Under the pieces are notes generated by a model. That model was not told the origin of the DNA, did no database searches, and was given only the letters and a program-made list of their open reading frames with translations. A stretch of 64,000 nt of DNA from Austwickia chelonae NBRC 105200 (lineage in GTDB: Bacteria > Actinomycetota > Actinomycetes > Actinomycetales > Dermatophilaceae), in contig NZ_BAGZ01000018.1 of assembly GCF_000298175.1 (NCBI RefSeq), forward strand, positions 50,189 to 114,188, given 5' to 3'. The stretch's first letter is position 1, and every line of letters begins with the position of its first letter. Shown piece after piece: positions 25,009 to 33,677 of the stretch. A program made the translations under genes and the position numbers.

Positions 25009-25056
25009 GAACGCGCGCGGGGCATGTTTCACGTGAAACATGCCCCGCGCGCGTTC
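25009..25056. terminator. 48-bp perfect palindrome: terminator-like hairpin between trxA and nudix
   Basis: Positions 25009–25032 are perfectly complementary to 25033–25056, giving a 24-bp uninterrupted stem with a GC-rich base, followed by TTTC. It lies between convergent genes (trxA on plus, nudix–parB–parA on minus), so a bidirectional terminator is plausible. The apex contains a complete parS site. Confidence 0.7.
25025..25040. other. parS: parS site 1 (within the trxA-downstream palindrome)
   Basis: TGTTTCACGTGAAACA is an exact match to the bacterial parS consensus bound by ParB. It lies about 9 kb left of oriC and just downstream of the parAB-nudix group. Confidence 0.93.
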
Positions 25057-25115
25057 TTTCAATAGCTTCAGAGTCCTACGTCTGCGCTCAGGTCGAGGTC
25101 ATCACCAGCCCGGTT

Positions 25116-25697
25116 TCAGTCGTCCGTAGGACCTGGGGAAGGGAAACCCCAACTCAACACCTGAGGAAGCTCTCCCTCCGCCAGAGCTCGGAACACCCGA
25201 TGCTCGTGAGGAACAACTGGCTCAGGAAGATCACTCAGTTCGCACCACCTGAGTTCCGCAGCTCTGTGTGCTTCTTGGAGAGAAAACTCGCCTTCCCATT
25301 GATCACAGGCGAAATAAACATCGACACGCTGATTGACGGGTTGGTCGTCCTCATGCCGACGATGCACCACCGTGAGCGGCACGAGATCCTCTTCACGGAT
25401 AACGACCCCAAGCTCTTCGGCTGCTTCGCGAACCGCCGCTCCGAAGAAACTTTCACCGGCTTCGACATGACCGGCGGCACCACACGCCCAGTGCCCATCC
25501 ATGAAACCGGTACCTTGTCGCAGCTGAAGCAGCACCTGCCGCTGTCCGTCGAGACGTCGTCGGAAAATCACGTATACCGCGGGTACCAGGGCAAAGCGCA
25601 CAGACTCCATAGGTTCCACGCTATCGCTCACGAGCCGCAGCACCGTCTGAAGGCACGCAGAATCCTCTTCAGTCGGAGAGCTGGTCGGCCTGTTCAC
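25116..25697 (-). CDS. Nudix hydrolase downstream of parB
   Basis: 193 residues with a full Nudix box (GHVEAGESFFGAAVREAAEELGV) preceded by GTGFMDGHWACGAAG. The family hydrolyses nucleoside-diphosphate derivatives; the substrate is unknown. Its GTG overlaps the parB stop (GTGA), so it is co-translated as third gene of parA–parB–nudix. An internal ATG before ESVRFALVPAVYV could be the true start, since the first 30 residues are poorly structured. ADP-ribose or oxidised nucleotide substrates are both possible. Confidence 0.83.
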   Translation of the reverse strand: MNRPTSSPTEEDSACLQTVLRLVSDSVEPMESVRFALVPAVYVIFRRRLDGQRQVLLQLRQGTGFMDGHWACGAAGHVEAGESFFGAAVREAAEELGVVIREEDLVPLTVVHRRHEDDQPVNQRVDVYFACDQWEGEFSLQEAHRAAELRWCELSDLPEPVVPHEHRVFRALAEGELPQVLSWGFPSPGPTDD

Positions 25698-26800
25698 TTG
25701 CTGCCACGTTGAGTGCTTTCCTGCTCGAGCACCTTCATGATGCGGTCAAGGTCTTCCACTGAAGCGAACTCGACCGTGAGACGGCCCTTGCGTTGACCCA
25801 TCACCACACTGACCCTGGTGTCGAGCCGGTTGGACAAAGCTGTGGCCACTTCCTCTAAACGCCCATCCGTAATCGGACCGCTACGCGCCCGGCGTCGGGA
25901 AGCAGACTCCATCGGCATCGCTCCCAGTGTAATGATCTCCTCGACGTTGCGGACCGACAACCCTTCGGCGACGATGCGCTGAGCCAAACGCTCCATCGCT
26001 GCAGGATCGTCCAAACCAAGGAGAGCCCGAGCATGGCCAGCATTGAGGACACCAGCGGCTAACCGCCGGGCCACCAGGGGTGGCAACTTCAGCAAGCGCA
26101 GAGTATTTGAGATCTGCGGACGGGAACGCCCGATCCGTTGAGCCAGTTCTTCGTGCGTACAAGCGAAATCGTCGAGCAGTTGCTGGTATGCGGCGGCTTC
26201 TTCCAACGGATTGAGTTGGCTGCGGTGCAGGTTCTCGAGTAGGGCATCGCGCAGAAGATCGTCGTCCGTGGTTTCCCGGATGATCGCAGGGATCGTTTGC
26301 TCACCAGCTTCCTGGGATGCACGCCATCGGCGCTCTCCCATGACCAGCTCGAAACGTGCATGACCGTCCGGGTCTTCCTCCGTCCCCTGCCCTGGAACTA
26401 CTGCACGAACTACGATCGGCTGAAGAACACCGATTTCACGAATACTGGTGACAAGCTCATCCAACTCATCAGGATCGAAGACTGTCCGTGGTTGCCGCGG
26501 ATTTGGCCGGATATCCGTCAATACGATCTCGGCAAAGCGTGCCCCGGGGACGTCTCGAAGTCCATCCTCCGATTCCTGTCGATGCCCGCTTCCTCGCTGC
26601 TGTTCCACAGAAGCTCCCTGATCGAGGGCAGAACTGGGGCGGATTCCGTTTTGCGCCGAGGAAGCTGCCGCTGTTTCACGTGAAACAGATGAACGTCGAT
26701 CGTCAGCGACCTCAAGACCGACCCCGTCTTCCTTCTCCGGACCTGTGGGGATAAGCGCGCCCAAGCCTCGGCCTAACCCACGCCGTCGCTCAGCTGACAC
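25694..26800 (-). CDS. parB: Chromosome-partitioning protein ParB
   Basis: 368 residues. The start RRRGLGRGLGALIP is the ParA-stimulating N-terminus. After a linker of about 70 residues comes the CTP-binding ParB/Srx domain (IRPNPRQPR, ELVTSIREIGVLQPIVVR, ELVMGERRWRAS, ENLHRSQLNPLEEA). The helix-turn-helix DNA-binding domain follows (EELAQRIGRSRPQISNTLRLLKLP), then a C-terminal dimerisation region. It spreads as a CTP-dependent clamp from parS. GTG 26800 overlaps the parA end by 11 nt and has GGAGG upstream. A parS site lies inside this gene, encoding VSRETA. Confidence 0.95.
   Translation of the reverse strand: MSAERRRGLGRGLGALIPTGPEKEDGVGLEVADDRRSSVSRETAAASSAQNGIRPSSALDQGASVEQQRGSGHRQESEDGLRDVPGARFAEIVLTDIRPNPRQPRTVFDPDELDELVTSIREIGVLQPIVVRAVVPGQGTEEDPDGHARFELVMGERRWRASQEAGEQTIPAIIRETTDDDLLRDALLENLHRSQLNPLEEAAAYQQLLDDFACTHEELAQRIGRSRPQISNTLRLLKLPPLVARRLAAGVLNAGHARALLGLDDPAAMERLAQRIVAEGLSVRNVEEIITLGAMPMESASRRRARSGPITDGRLEEVATALSNRLDTRVSVVMGQRKGRLTVEFASVEDLDRIMKVLEQESTQRGSK
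26672..26687. other. parS: parS site 2 (inside parB)
   Basis: TGTTTCACGTGAAACA is an exact parS consensus, extended to an 18-bp palindrome at 26671–26688. It lies within the linker-coding part of parB, where amino-acid constraint is low. Confidence 0.93.
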
Positions 26801-27689
26801 CTTCGACCTCCATCATCGCGATCTCCATCGCTGCGTCGGCATAGGACAGAGCTGCCGTACTGGCAGGATCGTAAGTCATCACCGTCAGCCCGTGGCTCGG
26901 GGCTTCAGAGACCCGAACCGAGCGAGGAACCCTCGTTCTGAGTACACGATCCGGGAAATGCTGCCGTACTTCCTCTGCAACCTGGGCAGAAAGTTTCGTG
27001 CGAGCGTCATACATCGTCAGCAGGATGGCGGACAAATGCAACTCAGGGTTGAGGTGTTTCTTGATCATCTCGATGTTCTTGAGGAGCATCGAGAGACCTT
27101 CCAAGGCGTAGTACTCGCACTGGATGGGAATGAGCACCTCGTCGCCGGCGACGAAGGCATTGAGGGTCAGTAGCCCCAGGCTGGGCGGACAGTCGATCAG
27201 GACGAAGTCGGGGGCTAGCTCTCCGCACTGCGCGACATAGGTCGTCAACGCTTTCTTCAAGCGGGTCTCCCTCGCCACGAAGGAGATCAGTTCGACTTCG
27301 GCTCCGGCCAGGTCGATCGTCGCAGGCACGCACGAGAGTCCTTCGATATCAGCGCAGGGTTGCACCACATCGGCGAGGGCGACGTCATCGATCAGGACCT
27401 CGTAGATGCCGGGCGTGCCTGGCCGATGGGAGATCCCCAATGCAGTACTCGCATTCCCTTGAGGATCGCTGTCGATGACCAACACTCTCCGCCCCTGAAG
27501 AGCCAAGGCTGCAGCCACGTTGACCGCAGTCGTGGTCTTGCCGACACCGCCCTTCTGGTTGGCGATAGTCATCACACGAGGGGAGGACAGAGGCACGCTC
27601 TGAGACTTCCGTCCGCCGGACACCCTGCTCTCAGCAGGGGAGGAGACCGCCTGTGCTCCCTCGAGAATCCCCTTGTTGTCAGTATGCAT
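26790..27689 (-). CDS. parA: Chromosome-partitioning ATPase ParA
   Basis: 299 residues from the chosen ATG. The deviant Walker A is KGGVGKTT (46–53), Walker A' is VLVIDSDPQGNAS and Walker B is FVLIDCPPSLG. It is a chromosomal ParA/Soj that forms a nucleoid-bound gradient to move ParB–parS complexes. ATG 27689 follows GAGAAG; another in-frame ATG lies at 27701. The N-terminal extension of about 37 residues before the core is disordered. The end overlaps parB by 11 nt. Confidence 0.95.
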   Translation of the reverse strand: MHTDNKGILEGAQAVSSPAESRVSGGRKSQSVPLSSPRVMTIANQKGGVGKTTTAVNVAAALALQGRRVLVIDSDPQGNASTALGISHRPGTPGIYEVLIDDVALADVVQPCADIEGLSCVPATIDLAGAEVELISFVARETRLKKALTTYVAQCGELAPDFVLIDCPPSLGLLTLNAFVAGDEVLIPIQCEYYALEGLSMLLKNIEMIKKHLNPELHLSAILLTMYDARTKLSAQVAEEVRQHFPDRVLRTRVPRSVRVSEAPSHGLTVMTYDPASTAALSYADAAMEIAMMEVEGVS

Positions 27690-28034
27690 ATTTCTTCTCA
27701 TTACCTGTCTGCGGCATTCTCCGTGAACGATGAGCCTGGGCCTCTCCTCCGTCGGGCCCAAATCGAGCGTAATCCCCCGCTCACCATGGAGACGCTAAGC
27801 GCTGCTGGTGAGCCTCGATTCTCCGGTCAGGAGCCCGACAACGTTTCACGTGAAACGTACATCAACGTATGGGTGTCCGGCCCGGTAGCAGCCACTACTC
27901 CCTCGCTGCGGAACGCTACTCAGCAGATGAGCATCCCTGCTGGCGACAAGGCCGCCAAACGCCCACCCAGAGGTGGAGCAGGCCCATATGTCTTGATGTC
28001 AGCACACTTGCGGGAACAAGCAAGAGTCACCCGC
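27690..28034. other. parA–rsmG intergenic region
   Basis: The 345-bp gap between parA and rsmG, both on the minus strand, holds no credible gene. It contains a parS site at 27842–27857 and presumably the promoter of parAB, which I could not resolve. Confidence 0.5.
27842..27857. other. parS: parS site 3 (parA–rsmG gap)
   Basis: CGTTTCACGTGAAACG has the conserved 14-bp core GTTTCACGTGAAAC with symmetric C/G flanks, part of an 18-bp palindrome at 27841–27858. It lies upstream of parA and may also modulate parAB transcription. Confidence 0.9.
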
Positions 28035-28817
28035 TCAGGCTGAGGAAGCTCGATGATTCCCCCGCGGAGAAGAAGCGGACGGCTTCGCGATGCCTCGCCT
28101 GGCACGCGAAGCCGATCGACGGGCCTTCGTACCGCGCGCGCCTTTCGGGCCCAAGGCCAAGGAAGCGACCGTCGTCGCCGGATCAACGACTCCTATCCCG
28201 GCCATGACGATGTCTGCGCTCACAAAGCCCAGCTTCCGGAGCGCAGCTACATCCTGTCGAAGCTCTTCGTCCACCGACGCGCCTTTCAAGGCCAGGAGTT
28301 TCCCTCCTGGGCTCAGCAGAGGAGCGCTCCACGTACCTAGGTTCACCAAACGAGAAACAGCCCGCGCAGTCACGATCGGGGCGATGAGCTCTCCGTGGAA
28401 AGCCTCCGCCTTGCCGCGTCGGATCTCCACCGTCTCAAGCCCGAGCTCCGCGACCGTCTCCTCCAGCCACACCGTACGACGCAGAAGCGGCTCGACCAGG
28501 ATGACATGGATGTCAGGCCGGGCTATGGCCAAGGGGATACCTGGCAAACCCGCGCCTGACCCGACGTCGATCACCGTCACGCCCTCAGGAATCAACTCCC
28601 CGACGACACCGCAGTTCAGAACATGCCTTTCCCAGAGACGAGGGATCTCACGGGGACCGATCAGCCCGTGCCGCACCCCGCTGTCAGCAAGCCGATCGAC
28701 ATAGGCACAGGCCAGCGGCAGCCTCTCCCGGAAGCAGTCGGCGGCGCCTGACGGGGCCGCCGGTACCTCACTCACCGGATCGGCAGCAGCAAGGTCTTCT
28801 CTTCGCGAGTCGGGCAC
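28035..28817 (-). CDS. rsmG: 16S rRNA (guanine-N7)-methyltransferase RsmG
   Basis: 260 residues. The SAM-binding core is VTVIDVGSGAGLPGIPLAIARPD, followed by VEPLLRRTVWLEE, and PREIPRLWERHVLNC upstream is typical of the GidB family. It methylates G527 of 16S rRNA (E. coli numbering). A basic, Ala/Ser-rich C-terminal tail of about 50 residues goes beyond the E. coli form but is common in Actinobacteria. It is 17 nt downstream of jag in the rpmH–rsmG minus-strand group. Confidence 0.94.
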   Translation of the reverse strand: MPDSRREDLAAADPVSEVPAAPSGAADCFRERLPLACAYVDRLADSGVRHGLIGPREIPRLWERHVLNCGVVGELIPEGVTVIDVGSGAGLPGIPLAIARPDIHVILVEPLLRRTVWLEETVAELGLETVEIRRGKAEAFHGELIAPIVTARAVSRLVNLGTWSAPLLSPGGKLLALKGASVDEELRQDVAALRKLGFVSADIVMAGIGVVDPATTVASLALGPKGARGTKARRSASRARRGIAKPSASSPRGNHRASSA

Positions 28818-28834
28818 GATATTCCTGTCCGGAC

Positions 28835-29431
28835 TCAGTTGGGATACACCACGACGAAGCGGCGAGGTTCGGCACCGTCGGACTCGCTCACCAGGCCAGA
28901 GGCGAGGACCTCGTCGTGCACGACCTTACGTTCGAATGCCGTCATCGGGTGCAAGGCGACCTTCTCAGCGCCGTCACGCACTTTGGCGATGGCTTCGCGG
29001 GCCTCGCCCAAGACCAGGCGTCGGCGTCCGGCCCGGTGACCGGCGACATCCAACATCAGTCGAGAACGATCCCCGGTCGAAGCCTGCACCGCTAGCCTGG
29101 TCAGCTCCTGCAGCGCTTCGAGAACCTGGCCTTCCGTACCGACCAACCGACGAGGAACCCGACCGTCCTCGGAGTCCACGATGGCCACTGCGGCCCGGTC
29201 ACCGTCGACGTCCACGTCGATATCACCGTCGAGATCAGCGATGTCGAGAAGCCTCTCCAGAAAATCGGCCGCGACCTCGCCCTCACGTTCCAGCTGAATC
29301 GCGCGTTCCTTGGTCAAAGGTTTGGTGCCACGTCCGGAGACACCGTTCTGGCCGGGGGTTCCCTCGTCCCGGTCGTCCTGCGTACCGACGACTACATCGC
29401 CCTCGAGGCTGGCTACCTGCTGCTCCGTCAT
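28835..29431 (-). CDS. Jag/KhpB-like RNA-binding protein (KH and R3H domains)
   Basis: 198 residues. A long acidic N-terminus is followed by FLERLLDIADLDGDIDVDVDG. The KH region spans about 80–125 (RRLVGTEGQVLEALQELTRLAVQ), and the R3H domain spans about 130–198 (GHRAGRRRLVLGEAREAIAKV and HPMTAFERKVVHDEV). KhpB proteins bind RNA with KhpA and affect cell elongation in Gram-positive bacteria. AGGAGA is 6 nt before the ATG. It sits between yidC and rsmG, the usual order, corresponding to Rv3920c. Confidence 0.9.
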   Translation of the reverse strand: MTEQQVASLEGDVVVGTQDDRDEGTPGQNGVSGRGTKPLTKERAIQLEREGEVAADFLERLLDIADLDGDIDVDVDGDRAAVAIVDSEDGRVPRRLVGTEGQVLEALQELTRLAVQASTGDRSRLMLDVAGHRAGRRRLVLGEAREAIAKVRDGAEKVALHPMTAFERKVVHDEVLASGLVSESDGAEPRRFVVVYPN

Positions 29432-29562
29432 GTGAATTCTCCTGAGGCTGCGTGGACCTGGAATGTCCGCGGGGGTTCTGAATAGCTCATGACATTGACC
29501 TGGGCGCCGGCTCTGCCGAGCAGCTAGATCGACGAGGTCGATGCCCCATGCCGTCGGGCCTG

Positions 29563-30546
29563 CTAGCGCTTCTTCTTACGTCGCACCGGCTGCTGACGCT
29601 GACCGGAGAGTTTCTTCAGATTGTCCTGAACCGGCGATTCGGGGCCCTCCTCCGCGGCCCCGCTCTGGAGACCGGGGAGAGAGAAGACCTTGTGCTCCTT
29701 GCCTGCACGACGACGACGCTCGGCCAGGTCCTTCTCGGCCTGGCTGCCCGGGGCAGGCATCCGCTTGATGACGTAGTACTGCTGGCCGGCTGTCCACAAG
29801 TTGGTGACCAGCCAGTAGATGAGAACACCGATCGGGAAGTTGATGCCGGAAACCGCAAAGATGATCGGCATCAGGTAGAGAAGGATCTTCTGCTGCTGCG
29901 CGAAAGGGTTGTCCAGCGCGGAGGCCGGCATGTTCTTGCGCATCAACTGATGTTGGGTCCAGAAGGTCGTGACCGACATCAGGATGATGAGAACGACGGT
30001 GAGGATCTTCGCCTCGGTCGACCCGGAGTACAGGAAGGTGCTGCTGAGCGGCGCGCCGAAGATCGTCGAGTTGTCCGCCTGCTTGGCAAGAGCAGCGGTG
30101 AGCGGCCCTGCGGCGTGCACACCACTCTGCGGGTCTGCAACCCTGCCCAGGTTGTTGAGCACGCTGAAGAGTGCGAAGAAGATCGGCATCTGCAGCAGGA
30201 TCGGCATGCACGAGCTGAAGGGATTCGTCCCCGTGCGCTTGTACAGCGCCATCGTCTCCTCGTTGCGCGCGCGCACCGAGTCCGGGTCGGTCTTGCCTTT
30301 GTACCTGGCCTGGATCTTCTGCACTTCCGGCTGGATCAGCTGCATCCGCCGAGAAGACTCGATCTGCTTGACGAACAGCGGGATCAGGAGGACCCGAACG
30401 AGGACCACGAGCCCTGCGATCGAGGCGGACCAGGTCCATCCGCTTGCTGCGGGTGCCCCGATGGAGGTGAACAAGGTGTGGAATCCGACGAGGATCCACT
30501 CGACGGCCCACCGGAGTGGCCAGAGCATCTGGTCGTACCAAGACAT
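29563..30546 (-). CDS. yidC: Membrane protein insertase YidC
   Basis: 327 residues, the length of actinobacterial YidC/Oxa1. It has a first helix (WAVEWILVGFHTLF), the conserved cytoplasmic hairpin QIESSRRMQLIQPEVQKIQARYKGK, SCMPILLQMPIFFALFSVLNNL, three further membrane helices and a Lys/Arg-rich tail ending RRKKKR. The Arg in VLVRVLLIPLF is the groove Arg of the family. It inserts inner-membrane proteins alone or with SecYEG. The ATG overlaps the yidD stop as TGATG. Confidence 0.96.
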   Translation of the reverse strand: MSWYDQMLWPLRWAVEWILVGFHTLFTSIGAPAASGWTWSASIAGLVVLVRVLLIPLFVKQIESSRRMQLIQPEVQKIQARYKGKTDPDSVRARNEETMALYKRTGTNPFSSCMPILLQMPIFFALFSVLNNLGRVADPQSGVHAAGPLTAALAKQADNSTIFGAPLSSTFLYSGSTEAKILTVVLIILMSVTTFWTQHQLMRKNMPASALDNPFAQQQKILLYLMPIIFAVSGINFPIGVLIYWLVTNLWTAGQQYYVIKRMPAPGSQAEKDLAERRRRAGKEHKVFSLPGLQSGAAEEGPESPVQDNLKKLSGQRQQPVRRKKKR

Positions 30547-31025
30547 CAGTGCATTCCTCGTCTCAAGTGGGCGCTTCGCCCAGTTCCTTCGTCATCCGTT
30601 CCGGATTCTCGTCCCGGTTGACTTCTGCTGCTCTCGCGTGCGCAGAGGACAGCAGCCTTCTGCTCGCCGATGTCCTGCTGAACATCATCGCCCAACCGTG
30701 CCCATTCGGCTTCACGCTGTTCGGCCAGGGCCCGATGTGCTTGCCAGTCCGGGCGGCCATCGGCCCTCCGTGGGGGGACATGATCCACCCCACCTGCGCA
30801 CCAAGGGTGGCAGCGTCCGAGCCTACGAGCGCCCAGCCAGAGCCCGCGTAGCGGGCCGAACCGACGTAGCGCCTCCAGCGCATAGACGGAGCAACTCGGG
30901 TAGTACCGGCAAGACCGAGGCAGCAGGGGCGATATCAGCAGCTGGTAGACACGGATCAGCATCTCGAGCGGCCACGAGAGCAACCGTGCGAGAGGGCCAG
31001 TGCGTTCCACAGCTGGCTGATTCAT
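30546..31025 (-). CDS. yidD: Membrane protein insertion efficiency factor YidD
   Basis: 159 residues. The first 80 form the YidD core, with [47 protein letters not shown] containing the family's Cys pattern. The remaining 80 residues are a hydrophilic tail, making it about twice the usual YidD length of 70–85. It is a membrane-associated helper of YidC. It overlaps rnpA (ATGA) and yidC (TGATG). Confidence 0.92.
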   Translation of the reverse strand: MNQPAVERTGPLARLLSWPLEMLIRVYQLLISPLLPRSCRYYPSCSVYALEALRRFGPLRGLWLGARRLGRCHPWCAGGVDHVPPRRADGRPDWQAHRALAEQREAEWARLGDDVQQDIGEQKAAVLCARESSRSQPGRESGTDDEGTGRSAHLRRGMH

Positions 31026-31363
31026 CGAGTCAGCACCGAGGAGATCTGACGCTCGAGATCGCGTGCGAGCTGCTCATAAGTGGCCTCAGCGGCAGAGGGC
31101 CTCGCTCTGATGACCAGGTCGACGCCAGTCGGTAGCACGGTGACATGCCTACTCATCAAAGCTCTGACCCGGCGTTTGGTGCGGTTGCGCACCACGGCGT
31201 TACCCACAGCTTTGGACACGACGAGACCGACGCGGGGCGGTGCTCCTGCCCGAGCGTCGGTCTTGATCGCATGCACCACAAGCCGCGGGCCGCCACTTCG
31301 ACGGCTACGGACCGCTGCTGCAAAGTCCGCCTTTTCACGAAGGCGGTGACGTGCAGGCAGCAC
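31022..31363 (-). CDS. rnpA: Ribonuclease P protein component
   Basis: 113 residues beginning from GTG with [22 protein letters not shown]. The conserved RNA-binding segment [23 protein letters not shown] is complete. It is the protein subunit that helps the RNase P RNA bind pre-tRNA. It lies 11 nt after rpmH, the near-universal order, and overlaps yidD by ATGA. Confidence 0.96.
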   Translation of the reverse strand: MLPARHRLREKADFAAAVRSRRSGGPRLVVHAIKTDARAGAPPRVGLVVSKAVGNAVVRNRTKRRVRALMSRHVTVLPTGVDLVIRARPSAAEATYEQLARDLERQISSVLTR

Positions 31364-31374
31364 GCCGCCTACGC

Positions 31375-31512
31375 TCAGGCCGAGAGTTCCGAGCGGCCCT
31401 TGCGACGACGCGCTGCAAGGATGGCGCGCCCTGCACGGGTTGCCATGCGCTTACGGAAACCATGCGTCTTGGCGCGACGACGGTTGTTGGGCTGGAAAGT
31501 ACGCTTGGTCAC
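31375..31512 (-). CDS. rpmH: 50S ribosomal protein L34
   Basis: 45 residues from a GTG at 31512: [18 protein letters not shown], then [20 protein letters not shown] and a final SELSA. Sequence and length are those of L34, a basic peptide of the large subunit near the exit tunnel. It is the first gene of the minus-strand group rpmH–rnpA–yidD–yidC–jag–rsmG and divergent from dnaA. Confidence 0.97.
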   Translation of the reverse strand: MTKRTFQPNNRRRAKTHGFRKRMATRAGRAILAARRRKGRSELSA

Positions 31513-32007
31513 GATGGTCTCCGGTCACGAGCGGGTTTGACGGCCGGCCTCCTGGCCGCGATCGGACACCCACGCAGCAGTGACAACGGGGCCGAGGCCC
31601 CATCGCTGGAGAGCCAGACCCTCACCACTGCGCATGGGCATGCGAAGACGGCCATGATTGGCCTATAGGGGAACGGTACTTGCCCAGCCGAACATGGGTC
31701 AAACCACAAAGCCTCCCAGACGTGATATGCAGGACATTCCTGTGCCCGAAAGCGGCTGACAACCCGCGCGCGAACTCCGCGGAAAGTCCGGAGCCTCGCC
31801 CGGAAATCTCTACAGAGGCCCTTCTTCAGAAGAAGCTGTCCCCCACAGCCGACTCGACTTGGGGAAAGAACAGGTCAGAAGCCATACACATATGTTGATA
31901 AACCTGTGGACAACTCTGCGTCGCGCTGGTCTGCACAACCTTCTCGTGCGTACGATGACGGTCTGCCCCTATCCGGGTGCCATAGCGTCTACCAGCAGGG
32001 ATACTCC
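31513..32007. other. rpmH–dnaA divergent regulatory region
   Basis: The 495 bp between divergent rpmH and dnaA contain no gene. One perfect DnaA box, TGTGGACAA at 31905–31913 (minus), lies about 95 nt upstream of the dnaA start and suggests autoregulation. Small palindromes occur at 31588–31601 (GGGGCC-GA-GGCCCC) and 31629–31642 (CGCATG-GG-CATGCG). TATAGG on the minus strand (31667–31662) could be a rpmH –10 box, but no good –35 was found. Confidence 0.5.
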
Positions 32008-33468
32008 GTGACCGACCAGAGCGACGACTACACCGACATCTGGCGGGACGCCCTCGACTCCCTGGAGCTGACCCCTCGTGACCGGGCGTTTCTTCATCAG
32101 GGTCGTCTACTCGGCCTGTTGAACGGAACCGCCATCGTCGCCGTGCCCGACGACTTCACCAAGGACGTCATCGAGACCAGGGTCCGCACCGAACTCGCTG
32201 CCGCACTCTCCGCCCGGCTCGGCGAGCCCACCACCGTGGCCGTCACCGTCGATCCACAGCTGAGACATGACGCGCCGGCGATGGACGACCCGATCATCGA
32301 TCCATTGCCGATCCTTCCGAGCGACCAGCCCTCGGAAGGAGATCCGATATCGACTCTCTCCGATCCGGAGCAGCTTCAGGAGAACTCACCCACCTCGATC
32401 CGACGCCAAGAGAGTGGAGGCAGGGTCGCCTCTGGAGAAGCTCGGCTCAATCCGAAACACACCTTCGACAGTTTCGTGATCGGAGCCAGCAACCGCTTCG
32501 CTCACGCGGCTGCTGTTGCCGTGGCTGAGGCTCCTGCGGAGGCCTACAACCCTCTCTTCGTCTACGGTGATTCAGGGCTGGGTAAAACCCATCTTCTCCA
32601 TGCCATCGGTCACTACGCCCGGCAGATTTATCCCAATGTCCGCGTGACATACGTCAATTCCGAAGAGTTCACGAACGATTTCATCAACTCGATCCGCGAT
32701 GACAAGGCTGCCAGTTTCCAACGCAGGTACCGCGAGGTCGACGTCCTTCTGATCGACGACATCCAGTTCCTGGGGGGCAAGCTCCAGACCCAGGAGGAGT
32801 TCTTCCACACCTTCAACACCCTGCACAACAGCAACAAGCAGGTGGTCATCACCAGTGATGTACCGCCGAAGATGTTGCAGGGTTTCGAAGCTCGGATGCG
32901 GTCGCGCTTCGAGATGGGGCTGTTGACCGATGTCCAGCCTCCGGATCTGGAAACCCGAATCGCGATCCTGCGGAAGAAAGCGATCCAGGAGCGGCTGACG
33001 ATCCCCGACGAGGTGTTGGACTTCATCGCCTCGCGGATCTCCACGAATATCCGCGAGCTCGAGGGCGCACTGATCCGGGTGACTGCTTTCGCCAGCCTGA
33101 ACCGTCAGCCCGTGGACCTCACCTTGGCGGAGATCGTTCTGAAGGATCTGATGCCGGAGGGAAACTCAAGTCAGATCACGGCTGCCGCAATCATCGCCCA
33201 GACCGCTCAGTACTTCGGTCTGACAGTGGACGACGTCTGTGGGAGCTCCCGTTCTCGGATCCTCGTCACAGCCCGGCAGATCGCCATGTACCTGTGTCGT
33301 GAGCTGACGGACCTGTCCTTGCCCAAGATCGGCCAGCAGTTCGGAGGGCGGGATCACACCACGGTCATGCACGCCGACCGGAAGATCCGGACATTGATGG
33401 CGGAGAAGCGCAGCGTCTACAACCAGGTGACTGAGCTGACGACGAGGATCCGCACGACGTCTGTCTGA
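32008..33468 (+). CDS. dnaA: Chromosomal replication initiator DnaA
   Basis: 486 residues. Domain I is at the N-terminus (YTDIWRDALDSLEL), followed by a long acidic linker. The AAA+ domain has Walker A GDSGLGKTHLL (187–197) and Walker B LLIDDIQFLGGK. The DNA-binding domain IV carries GGRDHTTVMHADRKI. It melts oriC and loads the replicative helicase. GTG 32008 is chosen because family homology begins right after it; the in-frame sequence upstream is not DnaA-like. AGCAGGG lies 8 nt before it. Confidence 0.97.
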   Translation: MTDQSDDYTDIWRDALDSLELTPRDRAFLHQGRLLGLLNGTAIVAVPDDFTKDVIETRVRTELAAALSARLGEPTTVAVTVDPQLRHDAPAMDDPIIDPLPILPSDQPSEGDPISTLSDPEQLQENSPTSIRRQESGGRVASGEARLNPKHTFDSFVIGASNRFAHAAAVAVAEAPAEAYNPLFVYGDSGLGKTHLLHAIGHYARQIYPNVRVTYVNSEEFTNDFINSIRDDKAASFQRRYREVDVLLIDDIQFLGGKLQTQEEFFHTFNTLHNSNKQVVITSDVPPKMLQGFEARMRSRFEMGLLTDVQPPDLETRIAILRKKAIQERLTIPDEVLDFIASRISTNIRELEGALIRVTAFASLNRQPVDLTLAEIVLKDLMPEGNSSQITAAAIIAQTAQYFGLTVDDVCGSSRSRILVTARQIAMYLCRELTDLSLPKIGQQFGGRDHTTVMHADRKIRTLMAEKRSVYNQVTELTTRIRTTSV

Positions 33469-33633
33469 CTCACGTAGCAGCAGCCGCACGTAACTGTCTC
33501 AGCCAGTCGTGTGTTCTCGCGGTCCGGCGGTGGGCGGCAGGCTCCCCACCGCGCGAGGGGAAAGCCGTCTCGCGTACTCGGCTACTCGGCAGGGAACGGC
33601 AGGCCGCGACCCGTTTTTAAGCACGTCACCGGG

Positions 33634-33677
33634 GTTGTGGGTGGTTGTCCACAGCTCTGTGGACAACCACCCACAAC
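33634..33677. repeat. 21-bp perfect inverted repeat with head-to-head DnaA boxes
   Basis: Positions 33634–33654 and 33657–33677 are perfectly complementary, separated by only CT. Each arm contains one TTGTCCACA box, facing the other. It can form a cruciform or, as RNA, a terminator-like hairpin after dnaA. Confidence 0.8.

Noticed and set aside
29969..31135. 388-codon plus-strand frame across yidC, yidD and rnpA
   Set aside because: Antisense to three secure genes; Ser/Arg-rich shadow.
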